This document shows, piece after piece, positions 20,695-31,536 of a DNA stretch of 64,000 bases (position 1 is its first letter; every line of letters starts with the position of its first letter). A program made the translations under genes and the position numbers. The DNA lies in contig NC_064621.1 in assembly GCF_023898315.1 (NCBI RefSeq), forward strand, positions 129,516,521-129,580,520. Reading direction: 5' to 3'. Origin of the DNA: Schistocerca nitens. Taxonomy: Eukaryota > Arthropoda > Insecta > Orthoptera > Acrididae. The notes below the pieces were generated by a model that was not told where the DNA came from, did not search any database, and saw only the letters and a list, made by a program, of their open reading frames with translations.

Positions 20695-21554
20695 ATGAAA
20701 TTCGCCGAGAAAGTCTGCAATTAGTATGGTGTGCCATGCACGTCAAAATCGAAACCTCCAATGATTAATCGTTATTAACATTAAGTATGTCGTACATAAT
20801 TCATTAGCAATCTATTTGTGATTTCCTATGTGCCTTTTAAATGACCATGTCTTCTGAAGCGTTCAATCCACAGTAAAGCAGTTGGTGAAATAATCCAAAA
20901 AATTTGAAACTTTGTCAAACCAAACCCCGATTTAAAGTCGACACACATTCATATAGTTGCTGTTCCATGTTGTAAGGTTCGGTAAACTCTTATATTTCGT
21001 CTTAAATGACATTTCGACGTACGTAACAGAAAATAAAAACAGTTGATGAGATAATGCTTATGATGTCCATGCATCTCACTTCAGTAGAAATGAAGAGTTT
21101 CATACTTTTTGCGTTCTAACGGATTGTATGTATGGTTATTTACGTAAATCAGTCGTTTGAAATAGACATAAACAGTCAGTCCGCGATTCTTTCGAAATAC
21201 GGTACAAGATAGATGTCTCATATTTCACCTACACTCAGCTTAACGAATACTACCTTTCCTTCAATTACGGAAGAATCATTAAATTCTGATAATTACGAAT
21301 TTGGAGAGCAGCGTAAGCAGTCTGTTGCGTTTTGTGAATTAAATTCAGCTCGGTGGAAAAATAACCACCGGTACTGTTCAGTTATTTATTTTTGCAGAAA
21401 ATTATTCAAACGTATACAGAGAGAATGGAAAATGAGTATGTCTCTAATTCACTAATCTAATAAATGACATGGCTGTTAAATAAATGAACATGTTCGGCAT
21501 TTCGAATTCTCGTAAAACACGTAAATTAAAACCACGTATTGCCGCAGTATAACA
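20695..21554. other. no recognisable feature
   Basis: AT-rich spacer before the pogo-like element. Short frames only (for example 21213-21455), with no domain recognised. Confidence 0.45.
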
Positions 21555-21556
21555 TA

Positions 21557-24306
21557 GAGGAGAGTGGGGAAATACCATGCACTTCAGTTATTTTTTAAAA
21601 ATATTTCTTATTTTTCGAACTCAACTGAAATGGTGAACATCTTATTTTGTGAAGCGGTCAGATCCCTACATCTTTATGATTCCGTATTTGGTATATTAAA
21701 TATATTTACATTTCTACAGGTGCTTTACAAAAATGTTGATGTGTAATACAATATAGTATTTAAAATGGCAAAAACTCTGTAAATGTAAAACAACTGAAAA
21801 TATTCTGACTTTAGAACTTATTTATAATTTAAAAAATGTAAATTTCACAACTTATTAAAGTTCCTACATAGAGCAAAAAATCAAAAATCCTTTTACTGGT
21901 GAAATAACATTGTAGCGTAATAGACTCAACATGTCTCTGTTCACATTTAGGGCCTATTTGAACGGCAGAAGTCACAAACATGCTTTTCAGCAGCGTCATA
22001 TCCACAACACTCTGAATGAACCCACCCACTGCAAATCACACTTCGAATCCACAGTTTGCTGTTTCTTCCAAACTCTCCACAGAGTAGGCAAACGAAATCG
22101 TCGTCAGTAAACGCTCCAGTGTTTCTCGTAACAGGGCTTTCTCCGAAAGGATCAGTATCATCCATTTCATCATCACTACAGAGTTTGTACTACGCTGGTT
22201 CTAAATCGTCATCCGATAAAGACTCCAAAGAAATTTTCCTTCAACATTTCATTATGTCAGATTGCTGAGGTCTTAACCTTGATGCAAACTTTCTGAACTT
22301 GCTTTTTCTCTTAGACTTTAACTTTGATTTTCCTAAAGGTAATTCACCTTCTTTTATTTCTTTCTTTCTTAATTTTGATTTTTTACTCTTCGCAGCTTTT
22401 TATAAACTAACTTTGTTGGGACTCAAAGTGAAAATTGAGGAATGCTATTGTCTGGCATTTTTCTTCCATAAAAGAGGGCCTGATAATGAAGAAATGTCTC
22501 TGAACTGTAGCCCAGCTGCAGGCTGAACTAGTTTTTGTCTACATCATCGAGGACACCAACCACTTTCTTTAAGGAACAAAGCACAACTGTCTCATTGCTT
22601 TCATCATTTTTAGCGCTACCATCCTGAACAACTGGTAGTCTTAAAGCTGTCTTTTCTTCAGGGTGCAAAAGCATGAAGTCGTCGTCACTAAATTTGACGG
22701 GGTCTAGAGGGAAAATTCCTCTTCTGCTGTAGGCAGAGATGCCCTTCACAATATTTCCAATTCTGGTGAAGGCTTTGCTAAAGATATGACAAAAGTCTTA
22801 GGGTGTTATTTCCTGGTGAGGGTTAGACTTCATATAATTGTCACATTTTTGATTAAATGAAGCCTTCAAGCTGCTGAAAAAGGCCACATCTAAAGATTCT
22901 AGCCCTGTGAGAGCAGTGAGAAGGTAGTGTTATCTCTACTATTCTATTGTCCTTGCAAAAGTTGTAGACTTCTAGGGACACATGGCTAGTATGATTGGCT
23001 AAAATCAAAATAATTTTATGTTTCTTAAATGCCTTGGTAATGTTAGCAGAATGCTTCAGCCACTATGGAAAGAGAACCTCGGCCATCCAATCGTTCATGC
23101 TACATTGATGTATTGAATTTTGTGGCTTCCCTTTCTATAGGGCAGGAGCGACGTAAGCTGAGGAAGAATAAACATGGGAGGTGCACATGCCCCACTGGCA
23201 CTCAGTACACAACACACTGTAATGTTCTTCCCTCGCCTCCAGCTTATTGCTCAGGCAATATTTAGCTCCTTTGGGTGCTAAATTTTTTCCTAGCTTTTGA
23301 ACTGTTGATATTCCCGTCTCATCAGGATTGTAAATTCTAGAGGCTTCGAACTTGTGGACGTCTATTACTTCGGTGAGGTTCGAGGAAAAGAGTTAAACTT
23401 CACCTGTGTTAAAAGGTGAAATCCGATTGAGACTGGTATCCTCAGGTTTCCGAATATTGACTGACGGATTTCTTGTAAGGAACCCAGTGAGCCAATCCTC
23501 TCCAGCTGTTTTCGACACTTTATTAAAATCATGCTAAATATTATTTGCTTTGGCATATTCATACGTTAATCTTCTCAGCTCCATTGAAGATATTACATAA
23601 AATATATTTGCTAAAGAAGCACATGCTTAACTATGTCATCTTCCTGTTCTTTAGAAAATTTAGGTTTTCTTTGTAAACTTACTTTGCAACAATCTCGATT
23701 TTTTAACCTATCTCTTAAATTAGAAGATTGTGTTCCATAAATCTTGCAGCTCCTCTCTGTAGCTTTCCATTTCCTGAAATATCGTGGACTGTGAAATTTA
23801 TTTCCTGTTCCGTCCACCCTTTCCACCTTTCAGTTGTTCTCACTCTTTTTCTCACCATCTGTGTTAAAAAATATCTTGTAAGATGGCACAAATTTTCAAG
23901 AATATAATTCACAAAAATACTGAAACAGATTATTATATGGGGCAGTAGCGTTCACCATGGGACAGTAGTGGGCGGTATTGCCTCGTGACAACATGACCCA
24001 GCATTTTTAATTCTAAACAATTGATGTTTAAAACAAGTTCAGGAGATACGCAGTTAAATCGAGCTACTTTAAATATTGTTACTATTGACATATGTTACGT
24101 ACCTCTATACTTGTGATCAGCTGATCTTGAACAAACGTTTGAAATAAAATGCAAACGTCTGTGTTAAAAACTCACGACTTTTCTGGATCTGATTTCAGTT
24201 CCTTTCGCCATGCGCCGGCACTATGCAGCGCAATTTGGTCCGTCTAGGAAACTGAAAAAAGCGGTGCACGATATTACCCTCTGAACGGCATTTCCCCGCC
24301 CTCCCC
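21557..24306 (-). mobile_element. pogo-like DNA transposon, near full length
   Basis: Terminal regions gaggagagtggggaaata (21557) and the complement of tttccccgccctcccc (24306) form imperfect inverted repeats flanked by TA (21555-21556 and 24307-24308), as in the pogo branch of Tc1/mariner. The interior holds a minus-strand transposase pseudogene covering all domains. Size is about 2.75 kb. Confidence 0.75.
21947..23858 (-). pseudogene. pogo-like (Tigger/jerky-type) transposase pseudogene with C-terminal Cys-rich finger
   Basis: Pieces read in order on the minus strand. The likely start at 23858 gives MVRKRVRTTERWKGW. A psq-type HTH follows (SNLRDRLKN, then KFSKEQEDDIVKHVLL), a CENP-B-like segment (RNPSVSIRKPE-like), then the DDE_1 core: IYNPDETGISTVQKLGK carries the first Asp. 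The second motif, normally LDNH.SH, reads LANHTSH, so the second Asp is lost. Next come SLDVAFFSSLKASFNQKCD and GISAYSRRGIFPLDPVKFS. The C-terminus (22165-21947) is a Cys/His-rich finger: CLLCGEFG, CSGWVHSECCG and CDFC. In-frame stops and frameshifts make it inactive. Family pogo transposases act in the nucleus by cut-and-paste. Confidence 0.8.
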
Positions 24307-24670
24307 TACTAGTTTACAGAGCTACACTTCGGAAACATATTGCCTAAAGTCATTTAATCATGTAGACAACAGGTTTCAGCAATTTTCTGTTGTCGTCACC
24401 GATCCGACGATAGCAACAGAGAATTTCCGAAACTGGTCTGTGTATGAATAAAGGATTTTAGGGATCTTGGCAGCTGAAAATTTATTGAGTGTTCATTGTA
24501 ACTTCCTGCACGCACACACCCGCGCCTGGTATGCACACGATTAGAGCGACAGGTGGAACAGCCACGTAGGTGCACTAGTTTTGTTCGCTTGTAGTATTGT
24601 CACCAAGCCCAGTTGGATATATAAGGGGCGTGAACAGAGTCAGATGTTGAGTGATCACTGTGAAGAACAC
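24307..24670. other. no gene recognised
   Basis: Spacer between the pogo-like element and a Tc1-like remnant. A TATA-like atatataagg occurs at about 24617, some 55 bp before the degenerate transposase start, and may be the remnant of that transposon's own promoter (inference). Confidence 0.35.
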
Positions 24671-24674
24671 AGAG

Positions 24675-25440
24675 ATGCCGCGTACTTGGTTGGGAAAGCG
24701 TTATCAGCACCTGACAGTTCGAAAGGGGCTCCATTGTGGGTCTCCAGTTGACCGGCTGGTCGAATCGTGCAGTTCTCAGATTTGTGGACAGTCAGAGGTG
24801 ACAGTGGTGCGAAGTTAGGACTGCGTGGCAAAGTGTGCGCACGCGCACTCGTCGTCAAAGTTCGATTACCTCAAGGGAAGACCCGAATACTGTGCACTGA
24901 GCATATCGTAACCTCTTCACATCTGCGCCTGTTATGCGGGTTTAAATAATCTGTCGCAGACTGGCAGCATCCGGATTAGAGAATTAGCGTCCTGTTTGTA
25001 AGCAGCCGTTAACGGAACAATACAATACAAACGCCCGTATTTGGAGTGGTGCCGTGATCGGAAAACATGGAACACTGATGAATGGCGTCGCACTGGGTTC
25101 AGTGATGAATTCTCAGATCTGCACTGCCCTAGGTGACCTTCGTCGCAACTGTGCGGCGACCTGGGGAGAGGTCCCATTTCTCTATAGTTTCGGTTGTTAC
25201 TCCTGATCTGTGGAGCCATCGGTACGAATTGAGGTCAGGGCTGGTAGCAATTGAGGGAACTCCCGCAGCACAACGATACGTCACAGACATCCTGGGTCCT
25301 CGTATGTTACCGCTCACGCGATAGTATAGTGGTACCATATCTCATCAGGACGATACTACTCCAAATATGACACGTGACTCTGTGTATTGCTGAAGTGCTG
25401 CCGTGGCCGGTCCCGACCTGAACAAGTAAAACACTTTTGG
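24675..25440 (+). pseudogene. Tc1-like transposase pseudogene
   Basis: It starts near an ATG at 24675 (MPRTWLGKRYQ-like). The middle reads LEWCRDRKTWNTDEWRRTGF followed by SDEFS at about 25040-25115, the first catalytic block (usual W..V.FSDES.F). Further on DDTTPNMTRDS (normally QQDNARPH) and a PWPVP/PDLNK-like stretch stand where the second Asp and the SPDLSPIE motif belong. At least three frameshifts and several stops separate them. Terminal repeats were not found. Confidence 0.62.
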
Positions 25441-25933
25441 AATGCGTCAGAACGTAGAGTTCGCTCAAGATTCCCAAAGTCTAACATCACTTCCTTCCTC
25501 GTTTCGGTTCCTGAGGAAGACATTCAGACAACCGATTGAAAGTGTCCCCAGCAGATTTGAATCTGCCGTAAATGCGAAGGTTGGGCATCCCGTACTAATG
25601 TCCATAAATAAATGCCTAGCTACCTACGATTCATGCGCAGCTTAGTTACAGTTAGGCTCCAAAAGAGGGTGCACGTGAATGAGTATGATATGCTTCCAGC
25701 TAACGTCACACAAATAGCTCTCAAGTGGCCATCCATCCACTAAACCTGAGCATAAGGACAAACACCGGTTCACTTAGTCAATGTCTCAAGTTAGTTAATA
25801 CCTCAGACTAGCGTCTCAGCTAGTGTTTCAAGACGCATCTACCGTCACCTCCAAGAAAAGCACTGAGCATTATATAAGCGATGTTACTCATCGTTCAGTG
25901 GGTCTAGGACTACACTAGTGTTTAAACACAGAT
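25441..25933. other. no recognisable feature
   Basis: Spacer before the LINE insertion, with no domain or repeat recognised. Confidence 0.4.
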
Positions 25934-25945
25934 CAGTGCAAGTGA

Positions 25946-26996
25946 GAAAGCTTTTGACAATGTTGACTGGAATACTCTCTTTCAAATTCTAAAGGTAGCA
26001 GGGGTAAAATACAGGGAGCGAAAGGCTATTTACAATTTGTACACAAACCAGATGGCAGTTATAAGAGTCGAAGGACATGAAAGGAAAGCAGTGGTTGGGA
26101 AGGGAGTAAGACAGGGTTGTAGCCTCTTCCCGATGTTATTCAATCTGTATATTGAGCAAGCAGTAAAGAAAACAAAAGAAAAATTCGGAGTAGGTATTAA
26201 AATCCATGGAGAAGAAATAAAAACTTTGAGGTTCGCCGATGACATTGTAATTCTGTCAGAGACAGCAAAGGACTTGGAAGAGCAGTTGAATGGAATGGAC
26301 GGTGTCTTGAAAGGAGGATATAAGATGAACATCAACAAAAGCAAAACGAGGATAATGAAATGTAGTCGAATTAAGTCGGGTGATGCTGAGGGAATTAGAT
26401 TAGGAAATGAGACACTTAAAGTAGTAAAGGAGTTTTGCTATTTGGGGAGCAAAATAACTGATGATGGTCGAAGTAGAGAGGATATAAAATGTAGAGTGGC
26501 AATGGCAAGGAAAGCGTTTCTGAAGAAGAGAAATTGGTTAACATCGAGTATAGATTTAAGTGTCAGGAAGTCATTTCTGAAAGTATTTGTATGGAGTGTA
26601 GCCATGTATGGAAGTGAAACATGGACGATAAATAGTTTGGACAAGAAGAGAATAGAAGCTTTCGAAATGTGGTGCTACAGAAGAATGCTGAAGATTAGAT
26701 GGGTAGATCACATAACTAATGAGGAGGTACTGAATAGGATTGGGGAGAAGAGAAGTTTGTGGCACAACTTGACCAGAAGACGGGATCGGTTGGTAGGACA
26801 GGTTCTGAGGCATCAAGGGATCACCAATTTAGTATTGGAGGGCAGCGTGGAGGGTAAAAATCGTAGAGGGAGACCAAGAGATGAATACACTAAGCAGATT
26901 CAGAAGGATGTAGGTTGCAGTAGGTACTGGGAGATGAAGAAGCTTGCACAGGATAGAGTAGCATGGAGAGCTGCATCAAACCAGTCTCAGGACTGA
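25946..26996 (+). CDS. LINE reverse transcriptase, partial but open reading frame
   Basis: The frame is open across the whole insertion (about 350 codons) to the TGA at 26994-26996, but the 5' end is lost. In order: KAFDNVDW (RT motif with the first catalytic Asp), GVRQGCSLFPMLFNLYIEQ (template-binding motif), LRFADDIVILSETA (catalytic FADD box, both Asp present), GYKMNINKSKTRIM, FCYLGSKITDDG, then the RTE-type C-terminal block SETWTINSLDKKRIEAFEMW, WHNLTRRRDRLVGQVLRHQG and RRGRPRDEYTKQIQ. The FADD variant and this C-terminal block point to an RTE-like clade (moderate confidence). With no endonuclease domain or start it cannot be autonomous. The lack of stops suggests a recent insertion. Confidence 0.92.
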
Positions 26997-27017
26997 AGAC
27001 AACAACAACAACAACAA
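25946..27017 (+). mobile_element. 5'-truncated RTE-like LINE insertion with 12 bp target duplications
   Basis: A clean LINE insertion bounded by cagtgcaagtga at 25934-25945 and 27018-27029. It has a (CAA)n tail at 26998-27017 right after the stop codon, so the 3' UTR is almost absent. The 5' truncation and target duplications are signatures of target-primed reverse transcription. It is the best preserved of the three copies of this family in the window (others 11325-11611 and 12583-13401). Confidence 0.96.
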
Positions 27018-27246
27018 CAGTGCAAGTGAACACTGACCTTCATTGCAATGTAACATCTTCATACTCCAGTTACATATTGTAAATCTTCTACTTTCTAGCT
27101 GCAGTTTCAGCATAACAGGTATTATTTGCGCCAAGTTAATTTAAATGGACACATTTCAGGACACTCGCTGCTGATTGCCTGCCATTTTACAGCCGTATCT
27201 CAACAACGGCAGATTTCAGTAGCATAGGTATGGATACTCTGGTGCT

Positions 27247-27439
27247 TCCAGAATGAAACTTTCATTGTGCAGCGGAGTGTGCGCTGTTATGAAACTTCCT
27301 GGCAGGTTAAAACTTTGTGCCGGATCGAGACGCGAATTCTGGATCTTTGCCTTTCTAGGGCAAATGCTCTTCCAACTGAGCTACCCGTTCTCACAGCTTT
27401 AATTCCGCCAGTACCTCATTCCCTACCTTCAAAACTTTT
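27247..27439 (-). mobile_element. SINE, type D (different tRNA-derived family)
   Basis: Minus-strand tRNA-like element whose complement contains ctcagttggaagagcattt and ggcaaagatcc, a canonical tRNA D-loop and anticodon-arm pattern. The 3' end, at the left, reads tgaaacttcctggcaggtta. An 11 bp duplication actctggtgct lies at 27236-27246 and 27440-27450. The body shares nothing with the common SINE, so this is a separate family. Box B is degenerate. Confidence 0.85.
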
Positions 27440-27479
27440 ACTCTGGTGCTGCTGGAATCCTTACAGACACAGAGCCAGA

Positions 27480-28190
27480 CGTGAACTTCGTCACTGACAT
27501 TTTGTAAGATCATTTCATCGATGACCTTGGCCTAATGATGCCATCAGTGATACCGTCATTCTTATCAGTGGGAAGCCACATCTCTTTCTTACCCTCCCCT
27601 CCCCACCTTATTTTCAGCCAGTCACAGGGTAGTATTAAAAATCCAAGATGGTTCATATAGTCCAGTTGCATTAGTGGAAAATTAATTAAAGCCGCTTCTT
27701 CCCTTTTCTCCAACCATTCATAGCACATTACCCCTTACCACTAGCCAACCATAACGCAGTATTTCAAGTCCAAGAAGTTGGAAACAGACCAAATCTGTGC
27801 TTAATACCCAGTATCCCTCCTATCTGGCTCCAACCAATATGAAAGAAAGATGCAGGAGATGATGGAAGCAATCCAGTTGTGTTCTTTATACTCTCTCCTT
27901 GTAATATTTCAGACCAATGAGAATGTAGTATTACAAATTAGCCTCGTTGTGTTAACGGGAAATTAAAACCCATGCCCTCCTCCATATCTGCAGTCAGTCA
28001 TAGGGCAGTATAAATATCCAAGATGACGGAAACAAAACATTTGTCCTACGTATCCTATGTCCCCTCTCCTTCCTATCTCCGACCAATCAGTTTGTAGTGT
28101 TATGAAAAGGCACCAGACAAATTATAAAAATTACGTAACCTCTTCTTTAAAGTACGTATTTCCCTGACAGTCAAAGATATGCGTCGTTTT
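27480..28190 (-). repeat. internally repetitive element, minus-strand copy
   Basis: Reverse complement of the array at 33700-37965. Repeated cores include ccaaccattcatagcacat, caaccaatatgaaag, gaccaatgagaatgtag and gaccaatcagtttgtag, alternating with (c)tccaagatgacggaaac-like blocks. Its left end aagatcatttcatcgatga corresponds to the right end of the other copy near 37920. No coding frame. Confidence 0.72.
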
Positions 28191-28430
28191 CAGCATAAAA
28201 TAGAGTTATGTAACATTATTTATGTAAGTAGGCATACCTCTTATGTAATATAAAAGTGATGTCATTGTCAAAGTTAAGCACATACATAGCTCTGGCTTAA
28301 CAGTATTAAAAAGTGATTCCAAGATCAAAACGTTATGCATCATTTATGTACACACATATCTACGTCTTTCTTAGACCAACACATTAGTATACACCTATGT
28401 TGTCTAGTAATCATTTCTTGCCCCTCCCCC

Positions 28431-28446
28431 TCTCTCTCTGCCTCTT

Positions 28447-28540
<94 letters not shown>
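28431..28540. repeat. compound microsatellite (CT)n(AC)n
   Basis: A (TC)n tract from 28431 to about 28504 passes directly into an (AC)18-type tract at 28505-28540. Open frames across it are artefacts. Confidence 0.97.
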
Positions 28541-28542
<2 letters not shown>

Positions 28543-29109
28543 GTATCAAAATTACCTTCTTATTTTAATACAGTACTGAGGAATAAAAGAAAAACAACCA
28601 ATATATAAAAATAGAAATTTTGTTGCATAAAAATTTTCACAGAGTGCTTTCACAACTCATATAGTGAAAATATACGAATTTAATGCCCACACTTTCTAAG
28701 CCATTGTCTACTGAAAACAGTAGTTTCTCACAATTTTAGTACATATTTGAATCAACTGCACTAGACAACCAAGAATTCGCTGTTCTTCCTGCACTAATAA
28801 AATCAAACGGACGCTGAATAGCATTTTGCAGGCGAACTATGTACATGGTGTATAACATATCTCTAATGTAACAGTCGACTATCTCTTTAGATAGGAACAG
28901 AAACAGTTCTGTACAGTAAATACACTCGTACCTATCATATACTTCGAAAACAACAAAATGTTCGGAATCAGTAAAGCACTCTCCCTAAAGCGGTTGTATT
29001 ATTCACACATTCACTTCTGTAAAACCTTTCAGGTTACCAGTGGCTTCATATCTGAGACCTAGACCATCCTGCGAATAAAAAAAAAGATGTCACAATAGTC
29101 TCTTAACAA
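28541..29109. other. no recognisable feature
   Basis: AT-rich, with no open frame or repeat recognised. Confidence 0.45.
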
Positions 29110-29538
29110 TTATGTATCAATAATTTCAAAATCGAATGTGTCTGCGTTATTCTCTCTTCCATGATAAATTATATTCACTTTACTGCTGTACAGGAATTCA
29201 AGGTCGGTGGGACTGATGATCGAGAATCTTGACGGCAGATATATCGTGAAGTCCCGAATCTGAACCAATGCCGTTTCTCCAGGTTTAGTGATGTCCCATT
29301 TTGCACTCTGTATCGGATGGCAGCGCCCCTTCTCCAACCCCGAGAGTCTTACAGTGTGTACTGTACTCCTTAGTCTTCGAGTCCAGTAACTCGGAATCCC
29401 TGCTTTCATGTACCGTCTCAGTACTTGATGAGCAAAAATACATATCTTTAGATTCTTGTTATATTCTTCATTGTACTTAAATTTCCTTTTCCCGAAGACA
29501 GCGACAGCATTGTTGATTCTCCAAAGATTCAGCATCAA
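29110..29538 (-). CDS. hypothetical 142-residue open frame of unknown origin
   Basis: An open minus-strand frame with protein-like composition in otherwise AT-rich DNA: basic N-terminal half (FGKRKFKYNEEYNKN, RRYMKAGIPSYWTRRLRST), then a mixed C-terminal half ending DTFDFEIIDT and stop. There is no signal peptide, membrane segment or family motif that I recognise. The ATG at 29538 may not be the true start because upstream sequence could encode more in a preceding exon or a shifted frame. It could be a fragment of a mobile element or virus-derived gene, or chance. No neighbour helps. Confidence 0.35.
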   Translation of the reverse strand: MMLNLWRINNAVAVFGKRKFKYNEEYNKNLKICIFAHQVLRRYMKAGIPSYWTRRLRSTVHTVRLSGLEKGRCHPIQSAKWDITKPGETALVQIRDFTIYLPSRFSIISPTDLEFLYSSKVNIIYHGRENNADTFDFEIIDT

Positions 29539-29838
29539 CTGATAACTTCTTAGCGAGGTTTTTCCAGCTTTTATAGTATGCCTCCCTGCTGAATTAAAAG
29601 TAGTTTCTTATCTCGTGTGCCGAATCAAGGATTGTGCAACAAACGTTCCCAGAAATACCCGTTTCCCACAAAACAGATAAGCCTAAGCACGATGAGACAC
29701 TTGCTTTTCATGAGAGAAAAAAAAAAAATCTGTATTGAAACTTGCAAAGGCTTGTCGCTCTCAGCTTCTCCCCATAACTGAAAGGCTGTAGAGAATCATG
29801 GGAGACGTCGTGCGTCACAAACACATCAATTTTTATTT
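29539..29838. other. no recognisable feature
   Basis: Spacer with a short A-run (about 29718-29727). Nothing else seen. Confidence 0.4.
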
Positions 29839-29850
29839 GTATTATCTAGA

Positions 29851-30061
29851 TGGTTCAAATGGCTCTGAGCACTATGGGACTTAACATCTATGGTCATCAG
29901 TCCCCTAGAACTTAGAACTACTTAAACCTAACTAACCTAAGGACAGCACACAACACCCAGTCATCACGAGGCAGAGAAAATCCCTGACCCCGCCGGGAAT
30001 CGAACCCGGAAACCCGGGCGTGGGAAGCGAGAACGCTACCGCACGACCACGAGCTGCGGAC
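29851..30061 (-). mobile_element. SINE, type E: common body and tail with a different tRNA head
   Basis: Minus-strand SINE bounded by a 12 bp duplication gtattatctaga at 29839-29850 and 30062-30073. Tail and body (to about 29945) match the common type, but the 5' head reads as gtggtcgtgcggtagcgttc then cgggttcgattcccggcggg. That is a clean tRNA pattern with box B, closest by eye to a glycine-type tRNA with CCC in the anticodon position, unlike the long-arm head of type A. A mosaic SINE. Confidence 0.92.
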
Positions 30062-30073
30062 GTATTATCTAGA

Positions 30074-31534
30074 GAGAGCTCTCTCTCCACGTAATGATTC
30101 AACATAGCGGCTCGTGTCTCTGCGCCCTTGCAAGTAGTAGCATTCCACGCATCTGTTCTCTTGCAGAGTATCAACTAGAGTACGTTTGTCTCTTTGCCTT
30201 GCTCAATAATACTCACTCTAATGTTACTTTTTAATTTTACTGCAAAATCTTATAATAACCCAGAGTGTGCTGTTTGATCGTAATCAGTAAATATGTGGGC
30301 TGTTTCCAAATGAATTGTTTGAGGATGTTTCCCAAACGTCTCCCAGTCTTTTATTCTAGTACTTCCATCAGACGCTGTAAAGATTTTAGGTTATAATCGG
30401 AGCCCTTTACTTCAAGAGATGTTATTGTCTATCGCTTTCGATTGGTTCATGTTGCAGCAAGTTGTCCTAACAAAACAAAATTGTAAGATGTGAAAATTAA
30501 AGCGAGATGTGCGTACACTTTGTCTTTATGATGACCTGTATCTGGTGCGAAGACTTTCAATGACACATCTGAATATCTGTGGGGGAAATGACAGCCCATT
30601 TTTCCCCAGTAGCCGAAACCAGTGACGTCGGCATTCTAACTCAGTACAAAGCTGTTATACTGGCTTCAGGTAGGGACTCAAGGCAGGCCAGTCGATTTCA
30701 GGAGTATTGTTGTCCACAAATCGTTGTTTCACAGATGCTGCTTTACGGTAGGGTGCATCATAATGTTGATAAAAACATTATTTGTGTCCAAACTGCTCCT
30801 CTACTATACGTAATACACAATACTGTAATTTTTCTTCATATTCTCAGTAACAGAACCAAGCCATACCCACAAAAAACTGTTCCACGCCGTAACACAACAA
30901 TCGCCTCTATACTTCCCTGACGACAGGTAGTGTACACAACTCCAAATCACTCATTTCAAGTTATCCACTGTCCAGTGGCATCGGTGTTTACACTGCCTAA
31001 AGCACTGCTCAGCACTGACTGCAGAAATATGTCCACCATTGCACCCCATTCATTTTACAGCCATTCGCAGCGTCCTGCGATCTGAAAACATAAAAGGAAA
31101 TGGTCAATGCGTGATTTAATTAAAAACCAACAATTGTATGATGCAAAACAGTAAAGCTTACCTGGACGCTGTGTATATCAATGGTGTGAGACCACTGATC
31201 CGTGCTAGAAATGTTACTCGCTCGCGTCCGAACAACAACTGACAAAGCAGCTCACACTATGCCTTTAAAATACAGAAGGACATAGCGCACTCTTCATCAT
31301 GAATCACAATATTATTTTTCCAAATACACTATTAACTTTTTTTTTCTCCTAACACTTGGCACGCCATCTTGATGGAGTCATAGTCTCCGTTGAACTTCAT
31401 GTTGTTGGTGTAATAAATGTCGTTCCTCCGCTCTAGTTAACAGCGACATTCATTTCATTTTCCACAACTATTCACTTCATCTTCCACAACTTCGGGTGAA
31501 AAATCGATGCCTAGTAAAGACTTTCGTCAATAAA
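30074..31534. other. no recognisable gene
   Basis: About 1.5 kb without a convincing feature. The longest frame (30579-30920, plus, 113 residues) has no domain. Confidence 0.45.
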
Positions 31535-31536
31535 TA

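Noticed and set aside
20304-20768. 154-residue frame as a gene
   Set aside because: It runs through both arms of the palindrome at 20521-20694, whose symmetry creates open frames on both strands.
24617-24627. atatataagg as a host gene promoter
   Set aside because: It lies just upstream of a decayed Tc1-like transposase and no host transcript unit is visible.
28335-28579. Open frames with Ser-Leu and Thr-His repeats
   Set aside because: They translate a (CT)n(AC)n microsatellite.
29978-30061. Clean tRNA-like sequence (complement strand) that could be called a tRNA gene
   Set aside because: It is the head of a SINE: the common SINE body and tail follow, and a 12 bp target duplication encloses the whole unit.
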